Source of the DNA: Pseudopyrenochaeta lycopersici
Taxonomy: Eukaryota; Ascomycota; Dothideomycetes; Pleosporales; Pseudopyrenochaetaceae
Length of the DNA: 64,000 nt
Assembly (NCBI GenBank): GCA_003313425.1
Contig: NHZP01000046.1
Span: 287,222 to 351,221 of the forward strand
Reading direction: 5' to 3'
The position numbers and the translations under genes are program-made. Shown here piece by piece: positions 41,162 to 52,182 of the stretch. Within the stretch, counting starts at the first letter, position 1. Every line of letters starts with the position of its first letter. Under the pieces are notes generated by a model. It saw only the letters and a program-made list of their open reading frames with translations, ran no database searches and was not told the origin of the DNA.

Positions 41162-42769
41162 TCAGGGAAACGAGTGGTTTCGCGCGCTCGGCATGATGGT
41201 CCTCTGCGGTCGCTGGCTGCTAGCTCCTGATGGCGGCATGTTTTCCTGGTCCATTAGGTTGATTGTCGTTCCAGTATTGGTTCGCTTCTGTCCTCGTCCA
41301 GGCTGCGATCGGTTCCTGGTGAGCTGGATGACCTGTGTTGATGCCGCGTTCTGGCCGGATCTGCTTCTACGCACAGTAGCAGGCATCTCCAGCTGCACGG
41401 TCCTTCCTCTGGTTTCGGGTACATAGTGATAGTGAGGCCGCATCTCGTATGCCATCTTTGCTTTGGCAATCTCGTCTTTCCTGGTTGGGCACTGGCGGCT
41501 CCAAGCTTCGTGGTCGCCACGGCAGAGGGTACATTTCCTGGGCGCGTTCCGGTCCGACTTGGTGGGGCAGTCCCGGGTGTCGTGCTCCTGCGCACAGTAG
41601 CCACATGCTGTTGGTGCCTTGCACTGGGTTCCTATGTGGCCGTATTTTTGGCACTTGAAGCACTGCTTCACGCGGCACTGTCTCTCGTATCGCTCGCACT
41701 GGAAGACCTCGCCCTGCCAGACTAGGCCCTCGTCTATGATCTTGTTTGCGTCCTCTGGCTTGGTGAATTCAATAGTGATAGTTGATGCGATCTTAACGGC
41801 AGCGTCTCTGGTCAGCCATCCTATGTGTCGAATCTCAGCCTGGGGAATGAACGGTCTGTTGTCCTGCAGAATCTGGTTCCTGTTCTCTTCGAACTTGTCC
41901 ATATCCATCGTATTAGTGCGGATGCCGTGAGCAAGGACGCCGTACGTCGGGATCTGTATGCTGGCCCCGTTGCCGATGCGCATGGCCCAATCGTCTGCGA
42001 ACTGTCGGAGTGCTTCGACTTCAGTACTAGTGGCTGCCTTGACGCTTAGGTCTCCGCTCTTAAGCTGGTTAGATGACACAATCTTCACGCTTGCAATGTT
42101 CTCGTTCCCGCTTTGCTCGATTGCACGCTCCACGTGGGCTTTAAGGTTGCGGGGGTTCATTGCCCGAAGGGCCTGTACGGTGAGCGGATCTCTGATGTTC
42201 ACGATGACCTCACGTTGCGTCTGCACAATTGGTGCTTTGCGACTCTGTGTATTATATGTACCTGCTAGTGGGGAACCTCTAGCTGCCGCTGCAGCGTATG
42301 ACACTGGCCCGTTCGTCTGCTGTTGTGGTGCTTTATTCTTGATCTCTCTCGCCATCTCTAGGGTCGCTTTCCCTACTTCTGTTGCTTCTTTCGCAGCAGC
42401 CCTCGCCTCCTCTGCTGTGTTACCATTCTGCTGTATACTTGCAGCTGTCTGTTGCATGATTTCTGTAGTGTTCTTGAGCTCGCTCTTGATCTGATCGAGG
42501 GCTTGTGCGGTGTGTTCCGCAGTAGCTTTAGCTTCAGTTTGTGCGACCCTGAGGGCGTCGCAGATAGTGCCAAGGTCAGGCGTGTGCTGCGTCTTCAAGA
42601 CGAACGTCAGTGCACCGCGAATGACATCTCCAGCAAGGTCCGCTGGCACGGTCTGGCTGCCATTGCGTTCGATAGTGTTCAGCACATCGTGAAGAAATGC
42701 GCTGAGGGCGGTAGCATGCTCGCGAAGCGGGGCAGGCCATGTCGCCCTTCGAGGCCACGGTGTCGCCAT
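41162..42769 (-). CDS. Tad-type LINE retrotransposon ORF1 protein
   Basis: An intact 535-residue frame. The N-terminal helical region (about 60-150) is rich in Ala/Glu/Lys and coiled-coil-like. A central RNA-binding-like domain follows (about 180-350, VNIRDPLTVQALRAMNPRNL...). The CCHC knuckle cluster is CFKCQKYGHIGTQC, then CGYCAQEHDTRDC and CTLCRGDHEAWSRQC. The C-terminus is Arg/Pro/Ser-rich. It packages LINE RNA in autonomous elements. The overlapping or following ORF2 is missing except for its last ~100 codons at 40212-40505, so this copy depends on others for movement. Confidence 0.9.
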   Translation of the reverse strand: MATPWPRRATWPAPLREHATALSAFLHDVLNTIERNGSQTVPADLAGDVIRGALTFVLKTQHTPDLGTICDALRVAQTEAKATAEHTAQALDQIKSELKNTTEIMQQTAASIQQNGNTAEEARAAAKEATEVGKATLEMAREIKNKAPQQQTNGPVSYAAAAARGSPLAGTYNTQSRKAPIVQTQREVIVNIRDPLTVQALRAMNPRNLKAHVERAIEQSGNENIASVKIVSSNQLKSGDLSVKAATSTEVEALRQFADDWAMRIGNGASIQIPTYGVLAHGIRTNTMDMDKFEENRNQILQDNRPFIPQAEIRHIGWLTRDAAVKIASTITIEFTKPEDANKIIDEGLVWQGEVFQCERYERQCRVKQCFKCQKYGHIGTQCKAPTACGYCAQEHDTRDCPTKSDRNAPRKCTLCRGDHEAWSRQCPTRKDEIAKAKMAYEMRPHYHYVPETRGRTVQLEMPATVRRSRSGQNAASTQVIQLTRNRSQPGRGQKRTNTGTTINLMDQENMPPSGASSQRPQRTIMPSARNHSFP

Positions 42770-42815
42770 GACGCCTCAGTAGCAGTGGGCGCTGCTTCTG
42801 AAGTGCTGGCTAGTC

Positions 42816-42897
42816 GTTAGGCGTCTTGAGCGGACTTTTACGTGCGATATACTGCGTTAATTCCAAAAATTGAAATACTCGCTGTTGTCGTGTTTTG
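42816..42897 (+). repeat. 82-bp direct repeat, copy 2
   Basis: Identical by eye to 34235-34316; located 46-128 bp upstream of the LINE ORF1 start on the minus strand, probably part of the LINE 5' untranslated region. Confidence 0.9.
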
Positions 42898-43489
42898 CTT
42901 CGACGCTGGAAACACGTTAGCTAACTGACAAGCGCCGTGGCCGTGCAGGTCTTGGCACTGCTCCTAATCCCAAGCCGGATTTAATCATATTCCGGGCGCA
43001 CGTGCGATCCGCACAGCCACATATCTTACCCACGGATGTGTGAGCTGAGAAGTGCGGGGTCATCTCGCATTAGCCAGAATTAGGGATTCGCTTCCGTGGA
43101 AGTACCAATCAACATGGCCGCCCTGCATGAATTTGCCCGCGACAGCGCGCACTAGGCTGATGATGGCTTCTGAGCATTAGAGGGAGGTTCTGAGGCTCGG
43201 ACAAGGCTATTCTACGAAAATTCGGAGCGATAAAGACTTGACGTTGGCGCTGTGGGGAGGAAGGTCTGCTACGCCACGAAAGAAGGCGCTGTACAAATCC
43301 GGCTCGGAGGCGGCGATGCGATTGTAAATTTTTAGAAAGAGTGCATTATAGACATTCAGGATTAGCTACAGCAGATTATTTTTATCGAATTATAGCAATA
43401 TTCTTTGCGCGCATGGGTTTTCTAGTTGCTGAAAGTCAAAGTACCCCTCATTTGTCTCGCCACACAGTGTCTCGCTACGCAGTGGGGCA
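42898..43489. other. no supported gene
   Basis: No frame of interest. Presumably unique sequence between the LINE 5' end and the second inverted repeat. Confidence 0.4.
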
Positions 43490-43872
43490 CGTTAGTATAG
43501 CCTCTTCGTTGATATAATCCTCATTCATCGTTCGCTTGTATTTCGCAGCCCATGCAAGGCGATAGACCAGTGTCTCCAGCGCTGTAATCATGTCGTTGCA
43601 GCAGCAGCCACAGACTTCTCAAACTCCTCTACAGAAAGCTGTCGAAGCTGTGCCATGAATACGACGCGGACATCTACTTCCAAGTGCGTCGTAACGGTCG
43701 CTTCGACGGGTTTATGTCTACGCAAAGTATGAGACAGGACCGCCTTGGTCGCCGCCAGATAGAGATGCTCTTGTAAGCCCCTTACCTCTCACACGTATTT
43801 GAAAACCAACACTTGCCAAGGCCAAACTATATCCCTCGCCGGTGATCAGGTCGCCATCCCGCTGCCGCCGAG
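43490..43872 (+). repeat. inverted repeat flanking the LINE, copy 2
   Basis: Reverse complement of 40484-40862 (~85%). It reads KLSKLCHEYDADIYFQVRRN and GRFDGFMSTQSMRQDRLGRR on the plus strand in a broken frame, so it appears to be a decayed small gene, possibly MADS-like. Confidence 0.8.
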
Positions 43873-44829
43873 CTCATCAGTGCGGAAGTGCAGGCAGTCT
43901 TTCGGAAGGGAGTCGCTAGAACACCTCGGGCCCAGTGTCAACGAAATGGGCTCAACGTCAGCGAGGATGTGTTTTGGGCTCCAGAGAAGGGGCTACAAAT
44001 AGGTGATTCTAAATAGAAAGTGCCCGAAAGATGAAGGGAGGCCAAATCGGGAAAGGGTCCAAATCAAAAGTGAACATATTACTATCCGCAAACTACGAAC
44101 CGGCCGAGCCCGTAGGCGGAGGCGAAGTAGCAAATGGCAATGATGCACGGTAAGTAGATAGTGAGAGGCTGCGCCCCGAGAAGGTTAAAGACATTGCCGC
44201 AAGCGCCGACGCGAATAGCGTTTCATTAGTGCCAAAGAAATCGCCGGTACGCCGGTACATGTCAAGGTGTCAGATACAAGATGCGTGCCTGGAAAGAGTA
44301 TGCTGTTAGATCTACAGCACAGCAGCGAAGGTACGTGATACTGCATTGTAGTACAAAGCTCGGGTGTAACCACTTGGCACACACGCACTACATAAAAAGG
44401 AAAATAGCAAAGAACAAAAACAAGACACATACAATAATCATATTTTTGACCACCCAATCGATGATCTCGTTCAATTATAATCCTATAGCACCGGATAACG
44501 CATTTTATCTGACACAAGGATGAAGGTGAAAGCAGACTGGACTCGGCGCTTGTCAGCAATAAACTTGCATCGATAAAGGTGTCCGACTTGCTTTACGAAG
44601 TACATGCGGACTGTACTCACGATGACGCGATAGTTTAGGCCGTCCTTGATGTCGCTCCAGTACTAGGGCAGTCGCCGCTTGATATCGTGATACATGCCAC
44701 GGCCAGGTCTCAGTATACGCCATCCTCGCCATCCTCGCTGATTTTGAAATGTGTATGAATCTCCCGTATTGGTTGTCGTCAAATGGTTCTTGGTTAGCGA
44801 TATACAGCCACACGCAGTCAACCGCTTGA
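43873..44829. other. no supported gene
   Basis: Frames up to 124 codons (44185-44559, minus) have no recognisable content. It includes the 3' flank of the fusion gene ending at 44830. Confidence 0.4.
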
Positions 44830-46601
44830 TCAGCCAAATGCAGGATTCCCGTGGGCGATGCAGTCGCGCGGAAGGTCCTGTAAAATGTTAGTATCGCCAC
44901 AAGGTATTGCGTCGAACCCACGTACTCGAACCACAACAGACCCAGCGCGCACAATGGCGCCACCACCAATCCTGACGCCAGCTTCAATGATGCAGCCATC
45001 ACCAATATAAACATTCTCACCAATCCATACATCTTGAGCGGCCTCAGCACCGTTGCTTCCTTTCAAAGCCTTAGTATCGGTGGGTGTCTTTAAAGTTGAA
45101 ATTGTGACACGAGCGCCAATTTTGGTGTTCCTTCCAATGGCTATCCGTCCAGAGTCGAGTAATTGACAGTCTGATCCGATAACCACGTTATCAGCAATAG
45201 AGAGATTGTAGCCATATTCGCAGTGGAAAGGTGCTATAACGTGTACGTTTCTGCCAAGGTGACCAATTATAGGACGCTCTTCAGCATGGGGCGGTATCCA
45301 TCTTGCTGCTATGATGGTCTTGAGACAGCGTCCGAGCTCTTCCTTTGCGATAACCACTGTGGCGTTGGCAGTACTGTTGAATTGATATACCGCTCTTGTG
45401 CAATGTGCACGTTCGTCCACCAACTGCCTATCAAATGGTAAGAAGGGCTGGCCAGCCAACATTTTCTCTTTCTCAGATTTCTGGATCAACGGCTGCGGTA
45501 CAAGTTGGATTGGTGGTACACTCGACGGCGCAGTAGTGGGAGAAGCTATTGAAGATGGAAGCGGTGACCGCGGCGACAGCCGCTGAGAGTGCTGTACAAC
45601 CCAATAGTGTTGGATTGAAACATTAGCGGCTCTAGAACAACGTGAGCTGATTGACAATTATCGGGGTTTCTGAAGGCACACGCGACACCCAACCAGAGAA
45701 AGGAGATCCCGGATAAGACAGACTGGATACCCACATTGACTTGAGGATGACTTACATAACTGGTGATGGGGTATGGGCAACCACCCGGCCTAGGTTTTGT
45801 GGTGCGTGATAGTACAGTTGTGGATTGTGCTGTTGATGTGGTGGCTCTTGGGAGCGAGATACGGGCTGACCTTGCGTTGCGTGCCTCTCATGGGCTGGGT
45901 CGTCAGGAGCTTGGGCATACGGCGATGTATGTTCAGGAGGGCACGAGACTCTCAGCAGAGGTGGTGGCGCTTGCTCACTCTCGTCACTGTCACCACAGTT
46001 GCTAGCCACTGCTGAGTTAAGCTCATGTTCTTCAGCGGCGATGGACAGTCCGCGAGTGCCACTATGGCCTATTGGGGTTGCTGCTGTGCATGCCGTGTGA
46101 GTGCCGTGAGTAGTTCCACAGAGGGGTATGTGGATCTGAGTGCAAATCGGACACCGATTGTAGACTGCGGCGATCTGCTCCTTTGCCTGTGTGGGTGGTG
46201 GAGGCTTTGTGATTCCCTTTTTCGGCCAGTACGTTCTGTTTGCATAGCCTTCACAAACAAAGCCACCTCGTGTACAATTGGCACCTAGTCATTGTATCAG
46301 ACGACTATAAGGTATAGTACTTTGCTTGAAACTTACATTTGGGTTTCGCTTCATCGCACTTCTTCTTGCGTTTCCGACATGTTCCACAACCAGTCTTAGT
46401 TCGGTGTGCGAATTGCTGCCCGAAGTCAGTTTAGTCATGAAGTATTCCAACAGAACATACCCTCTTCGTTTTCTTCAATGACACCTGTACGCCCGCTCGG
46501 GTCACCTCGTATGCGTTGGTGTCTGCAAAGCCATTTGAGTCGTTCGTACCACCCGTGGTGGCGTGCAACAGCGGTGGCCCGCCGTTCTGGAATGGCTCCA
46601 T
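44830..46601 (-). CDS. Zn2Cys6 DNA-binding domain fused to NodL/maltose O-acetyltransferase-like hexapeptide domain
   Basis: Join of 46461-46601, 46337-46415, 45756-46284, 44926-45646 and 44830-44877 (505 residues); introns 45-109 bp. Start ATG at 46599-46601. Residues 57-84 form a binuclear zinc cluster with Cys57/60/67/74/77/84 (GCGTCRKRKKKCDEAKPKC), so nuclear DNA binding is expected. A Pro/Gln/Ser-rich linker (about 120-310) precedes the acetyltransferase at ~312-505: KEKMLAGQPFLPFDRQL, then PFHCEYGYNLSIADNVVIGS and left-handed beta-helix hexapeptides ending in PRDCIAHGNPA. The domain acetylates sugar hydroxyls from acetyl-CoA in relatives; here it may sense or modify a metabolite. The acceptor of the fourth intron is uncertain (45647 or nine bases further in). 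Confidence 0.85.
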
Positions 46602-47517
46602 TATGTACAGTTCACGACTTTTTCATCCTTGCTGGACGCTCCGTGGTATCTGCGGAGGGTTCAGCAGCCCATCGTTTCTCGGCCTCTGAGTAGCTTTGAG
46701 GGGGTAGGGTCCGCTGTTGAAGATTCGGACTCTCAAGCGACCTGTTCCTGCTAGGAGATTTTGGTATCCGTTCTCAGGCGGTCTGAACAAAGAGGCCAAA
46801 GTGGCCACTGCATGTGTTGCTGGCTGCTGGTTTTTGAAGATATGGCTCAGGAGGCTCCGATCACGGACGGAAGCGGAAGCGTTTATAAGCCAAGTGTCGT
46901 ATGCTGGAACGGAAAACTTGACAATGGCCTGGGCTTGATGTTGCGTGATGTGCTCCGTTATAGTCGAGTATCGATAGAGATGCCTAAAGTCTGAAATCAT
47001 TCGCGATGCTGTGGGTGATAAGATCTAAAACGCTGATAGCAAACCGTCACAGCCAGACGTTGTGTGAGGCGCGAGAGTGGATAAGAGTGCACACGAGTGA
47101 CGAGACTCCAGACGCCAGGCGCCGCTTGCCGCGGGCAGCGATTGAGCAGGGGTCGCTCCTTACTAGGGCAGAGAGGACGTCCAGCACAATTGGACCGAAC
47201 CGCTCCGGCCCCCACCCCCCTACGCTTATCATTCGGACTCGAGCTCCGAGACGGTCACGAACAGCCATAGCAGCGCTTAAATCTGGATGGGAAGGCTCCG
47301 GCACGCATTCGCGCGGATGATTCGCGTGTACACGCCTAAAGCTGCTTTGTGAGTGCAGATTCGAAGTGGTTTTGCTGGGCGATTTGGCCAACGCGGAACG
47401 CCGCGTTTGCTTATCACATGTTGCGTGCTTCGGGCTGCCAATTAGTGGAGATAGCCCCGCTAGCGTGCCTTCCTGGATTTGCATCAAACGCGCAAGAGCG
47501 GCTTGCCGCCCACTGAA
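46602..47517. other. no supported gene
   Basis: Frames of 70-168 codons on both strands overlap each other (for example 47047-47553 minus and 47006-47320 plus) and show no domain. It contains the promoter of the Zn2Cys6 fusion gene. Confidence 0.4.
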
Positions 47518-48919
47518 GCTGCCACGCGGGCGCCAAAAAAGGCCGCACCGCAAATGCCTTGGCGTCCCCCAACACTAACAAATTACTATGGAGAGGAGGA
47601 CAATTGCGCACTTTTTGGAGTAGATTTCAACAAGCTATGATGCTCGCAAGGTGAGGTTATAGATTTCGCTATACAGGTTGGGTTTTAGTGTTACAGCTAT
47701 CAAAACAGCGCGCTCGCGCGAGGTTACCAACCAGTCATTTGACCATCCATTGCAATGCAATCTCTCAGCCTATTTGGCATAGAATTAACACGCTCATTGA
47801 TGAAGCCTTGTCCTATCCTCTCCCATCCTTCAAGAGCAAGCTCTCGCGTATCTCCCTCATCCTAATGTGGAAATTTCTTGACGTACTGCTTAGGTGGTTG
47901 CCAGCAATTTTCTATAGGAGCAAGGTTAGGGCTGGAGTGACAGTTAAAGTAACTCTCAAGCTTATAGAGATTTTTCCACTGCCGTACTATGTTGTTTTTG
48001 CCTGGGCCATGGCCTGAGTCGCCATCCTCCTCAAGTACAAAGTCGTCTCCTCGTTCAAGCCAGGGCTTAACCACAGGCTCAAGGATCTCGTAGAAGGTGA
48101 GAGCCGACTTGAAGTTATAGCCAATGGCCGCCCAGGCATGCACTTTCTTAAGGTTGCGCTCACGGTTATCTCGCTCCCGCTCATCTCGTTGCTGGATACA
48201 ATCACTACAGTAGCGTTCTCCTGGCTTGCGGATAATATAGATGCTGCCTTGAGGGCCAAGAGCCCAGTGTACCTCATCAGAGAACCTGACACGATGCCAT
48301 CTGCAGCGTCAGGGTAGCGTTGTAGCATAATAGAGGCCCAGGATTTTCTAGCAGCAGCTGTACTATCATTAACCCATCTCTTCTGGCATGCAATACACTT
48401 AGAGTAGCTCATAGTATTACCCATCGCATGAGAGATTGTACGTGCTGAGACTCCTTCAACACCAGCCTCAAATCCTAGCTCAAGCCATGACAGCTTTCTT
48501 GCTTCAAAACCTACCTCTTTTATAATCCTGTCCATCTCCTTAAGCTGTCCATTTAAGATAAGTGAGGGCCTACCACGGCGCTCACCTGCCTCGCTTCTGT
48601 GGTGCCTTCTGTCAACGCTGCCTGGTGAGATCATTGCCCAACCTTGTCGTTTAGAGACTCCATTAAATCTAAATACGTCTGCTTTTGAGTGTGGAATGCC
48701 ACAGGCCTCCATGTACTCAATCGCCCCCCGAACCCAGCTTTTTTTGGGCGTATCATAAGAATCACCATTGTCCCAGTCTGTCATGAAGAGGAGGAGAAAA
48801 AAATAATATGTAGAGCGTTGGTGGTGTGGCTGCAAAGTTGGTTGACAGAGCACTTGGGTTTCAATTTTGGTGGGGCACGGACGCGCGGTGCGGCCTTTTT
48901 TTGCGCCCGCGTGGCTGCC
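47518..48919. mobile_element. Tc1/mariner-type DNA transposon with terminal inverted repeats
   Basis: Left end GCTGCCACGCGGGCGCCAAA (47518-47551) is the imperfect inverse of the right end at 48885-48919. Both continue into an A-run and GGCCGCACCGC. The ~1.4-kb length, single transposase gene and ~34-bp inverted repeats fit the superfamily. A flanking TA duplication was not clear. Confidence 0.8.
47724..48784 (-). pseudogene. Tc1/mariner-type transposase, one frameshift and one stop
   Basis: MTDWDNGDSYDTPKKSWVRG and the helix-turn-helix region (GIPHSKADVFRFNGVSKRQG) continue to [10 protein letters not shown]. One base is missing near 48300 before [18 protein letters not shown], the first catalytic Asp block. 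The other frame carries [37 protein letters not shown] with the second Asp, and [23 protein letters not shown] after KKFPH replaces a probable Trp, and the frame then continues in DEGDTRELALEGWERIGQGF to a TAA at 47724. Nearly complete, so decay is recent. Confidence 0.85.
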
Positions 48920-50370
48920 TCTAAGTTAGGGACGCACAAGCGTGATTTTTGGCGCGGTGCCCGGCCTGCCCATTCCCCTCGATGACGCATGGCAGCTCCA
49001 GCATTCTCAAGGTGGTCCGATGCACTCTGATCCTAGCAACGGCTTAGTCTTGTGAGGCTGCTATAAAATCCCTCTATGAAGAGGGATTCCTTGATTTGCG
49101 TGACCCGGAAGTTGGAGGTCTTTACGTGGATACAGGGGATAAGAGAGGAGAAGAAGTTTTTTGAGAGTACAACCTCGTGGGTGCTCGATGACGATGATGG
49201 ATTACAAGGATTGTTTGCACGGGTTTTCCACGGCAACGTTGCTGCGGGATCTCGGGGACGATGATCACATTCCTTTTTAGAGCCTTTAGCGTATCGGCGC
49301 GTGCAGCAAGAAAGGAACTCTTGGACAATTGATTAGCTCCTTATTCATCAAAGTATAGTCGAGTGGTAAGTCGCACTTAAGTACCGGTTGATATCGAAGC
49401 TTTGAACCATCATGGCAGTCCTTCGAACTCCTTCCGAACCGAGCAACTCGTCAGACGCTCAAGGTCGATGAAGTTCACAAGATCCGCATATGGCTTAAAG
49501 TACGCTGGCTCAAGATCCTTTTCAGAAGTAGCCAATTCATCTTGATGAATGCCTCTCTCCACGGAGATTCTGGAAGCTGCAGTATTGAGCACTTCGCAGT
49601 ATCCCCAGCCATAGAGCCCCACTTGTAGTGTTCGGATCTTTCGATTCCCTAGTATGAGCTTGCTTTGCTTAAGCTAGCAATGCATTCCCTCCTCAAACCG
49701 GCGCCAGAAAACGCTAAACTCATAAAAGCTCTCATCGTCTCGTGCCCAAATCTAAATGTTTACATTTTAGCCGACGGCTCTTCGCCTTCTTGTAATGAGC
49801 CATTTCGTCAGCTCAATCCCGCCCATGCGAAGAGGTATTTGCGCTGGTTGAGCAGCTTACCCCAGATTTGTCTCGCTCATTTTCAATCGGACGGAGAGAG
49901 TCTCGGGACTTTTCGACCTTAGTTTGGTCGTTGATAACGTATCTGAGCACCGTTGACGTTTGGAAGCGATAAGACGACCAATTTTGCCCATGAATCCACG
50001 ACGCCATTACTTCTAGCTGATGTTCCACGACCGTTTGCTGTGATCTGTGAGTTTTGTTGGGCTCTATCCATGGGTTTATTTGTATACAACTAAGCAAACA
50101 AGCTTGAACGAAAATACCCCGTAAAACATTGTCGATAGAGGTAACGTTGGGAAACCTACGATGTCCACTGCAACCTCCCCACAGATATTGGCTACCGCCG
50201 ATATATGCCCTTGATTACTCCCTGAGTGTTGTTTCACATACGCTACACGTACTTTGTTGCCGCGAGTCACATGGCCTGATGCTGCAAGATACTACCTTAG
50301 TGATGAAGGACTTGGTTACTGAGGATTAGACCGCTCGAGACGAGACGACCTTTGATGACGTTGGTATGAT
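48920..50370. other. no supported gene; diverged element fragment at 49995-50300
   Basis: Small frames (49410-49622 minus, 49665-49922 plus) lack recognisable domains. At 49995-50300 the sequence resembles 57255-57510, the outer part and flank of the palindrome's right arm (CCACGACCGTTTGCTG, GAGTCACATGGCCTGATGCT), in the same orientation but more diverged. Confidence 0.5.
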
Positions 50371-50470
50371 GATATGATGCTGAGTGGTGGTGAGTGGTGG
50401 TGAGTGGTGGTGAGTGGCGCTGAGTGGCGCTGAGTGGTGGTGAGTGGCGCTGAGTGGTGCGAAGTGGTGC
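50371..50470 (+). repeat. 10-bp minisatellite
   Basis: About ten units of GCTGAGTGGT/GGTGAGTGGT type in tandem. Long minus-strand frames across it are repeat artefacts. Confidence 0.9.
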
Positions 50471-50509
50471 CGATGCCGGTGCTGAGAGGCGAAGAGCGAA
50501 CAAGACTTT

Positions 50510-50690
50510 GTCGTCAGCACCACTTGATTGAGGAATAGCTCGAAGCGTGACTATCTCATGTGACTATCTCATACAGTGAAAGAATAAACAGAACGTCGAG
50601 TCCGCATGCGAATTACGTTCTGCGAGCAGTGCAGTCTCTCCACCAATACACTCCTCACCTAATATTCGCTCACATTTTGTTGTGATGCGC
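50510..50690 (+). repeat. dispersed repeat, copy 1 (copy 2 at 62750-62932)
   Basis: Shared sequence includes CAGCACCACTTGATTGAGGA, AACGTCGAGTC and CACATTT.GTTGTGATGCG in the same order and orientation. Overall similarity is moderate. The copy at 62.8 kb has an open frame across it (62679-62924). Confidence 0.75.
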
Positions 50691-50939
50691 TTGACGTCTG
50701 GAAATTCCCGCTTCAATGGGGCCGCGTCTAGAGATGCGTAGTTGCTGGCAGATCTGAATGTTCTAGTAAGACTCCTTCGCTGCCCGTTGCAAGCCGGCTC
50801 ATGCGGATATCAAACAATCTTCTCACTGGCGATGAAGCTGAGCTACTAACGTATCAGAGAGAAGCGCAGGAGATCCTCTGGAAATGGTTCGGCGAAGCAC
50901 GTTCGGTCCAGCCTCCTAACATTACAGAATGGCTTTTGA

Positions 50940-51272
50940 TGTTGTGAGGACCTCTTTCGGGCCCTAGAGTCGAAGCGTCTCTTGAACGATGGCGTCGAGA
51001 AAGGGGAGAGCGTCCAAGCTCTGAAAGCTCGGTAGTCGCTGGGCATGGTCACCTGGAGAATTCGGCTGCGTACAGAACGTAGGCTGGATGGGAGGTTTGA
51101 GGGTGAATAGTTCGTTTCGCAGACGGGCTTGTAGTGATGGTCGTTTGGATAGTTCCCACTGTAGAAATGTTAGTGTTGTCCTGGTGCCTTCTGGCCCGGT
51201 TGCCGCAAAGCGCTGCGTGCATTTCCGAGAGCTCTTCCTCCCTTGCCACAAAGTGTTCGATTTCAGAAACAT
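50940..51272 (-). pseudogene. cytochrome P450 fragment (I-helix to K-helix)
   Basis: Minus-strand reading gives GPEGTRTTLTFLQWELSKRP (I-helix with the oxygen-binding Thr), then RLRNELFTL and LDALPFLDAIVQETLRL, the K-helix E-x-x-R start. A TAG follows at once, and no heme-binding Cys loop or N-terminal half is present. It is a short relic of a fungal P450 gene. Confidence 0.75.
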
Positions 51273-51401
51273 CGGAGAGACCGAAGGGGATTGAAAATCC
51301 CTCGCTTTTAGTGCCTATTCCCAGTTAATAACTTTCTAACAGTCAATGACATCTGTACTCTTCATAAAGAATAGTAATATCATGAGAGAACAGCCTACCC
51401 T

Positions 51402-52182
51402 TTAAGGCCTTGTCGATCTCTTCCCGGAGCCGTTTAAACGCCTTCTCTCTTCCTTAACCATAGATGAGCGGCATACGGATGTCAAATATGCCTAGTAGAG
51501 AGTATGCCGCGTCTTCTTCACGTTTTGTCTTGCGTCTTGCAGCCCATGACATTCGCTCATCAACGCTGAACTGAGATAACGGACCTCCTTGAAGGGCTCG
51601 AACGCCAATTCCCGTTATCTCGTGAATTTCTTGCATTATCGAATCTTTGTGACCAAGTAGCTCACCCTCTACAGAAAAGAATTCCACACATGACGGAGCA
51701 AGAAGCTCTTGGAGCGTCCAGCCTCGAGTAAACCATCTGCTGTGCTGAAAGGCTGATTTCCACGCCAGCTGAGAGGATAAATCATTACCAATAGAACCAT
51801 TGATCGAAACATCCGGTAGATACACGTAGCATTCAGCCGCATCATGGTACCAGCGGAACATGGAGTTGATGGCTTCTGAGAGCTCCGCGCTGCTCGATTT
51901 GTCGATGCAGCAAGTATCCACCCAGAAGTGCTTCAGGGTATCGCGAGTAGCTTGCTCTGCGCAGAAGCGAAGCTTTTTGTATCCAGCTTTTGCCTTCCTA
52001 GGGTCCATTGCCAAGTCTTTGAAGTTAACCTCGTCGGAGAGACGATCAAGGGCGCACATCAGCATACCTGGGGTATGCACGAGGAGGTGGCAGCGGCTGA
52101 GTGTCGTAGATGCCCTACCTTTATCAACCATGTCTCGCGACTTGTTAATTCGAGCTTGTCTTAACATTGTACTACCCACCAC
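51402..52182 (-). pseudogene. HET-domain gene, 5'-truncated by the palindrome, internal stop
   Basis: HET sequence starts at EVNFKDLAMDPRKAKAGYKK and includes FWVDTCCIDKSSSAELSEAI, MFRWYHDAAECYVYLPDVS, RWFTRGWTLQELLAPS, FSVDERMSWAARR and LLGIFDIRMPLIYG. The first HET block (YAILSHTWG) is missing: codons before ~52039 belong to the palindromic element. A TAA at 51454-51456 replaces the expected Glu, after which GREKAFKRLREEIDKALKG continues in frame. HET domains trigger cell death in incompatibility reactions; this copy is disrupted at both ends. Confidence 0.85.

Noticed and set aside
47006..47553. 168-codon minus-strand and 104-codon plus-strand frames upstream of the Zn2Cys6 gene
   Set aside because: They overlap each other on opposite strands, have no domain, and the minus one runs into the Tc1 inverted repeat.
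50297..50523. His/Thr/Ser-rich minus-strand frames
   Set aside because: Translation of the 10-bp minisatellite.
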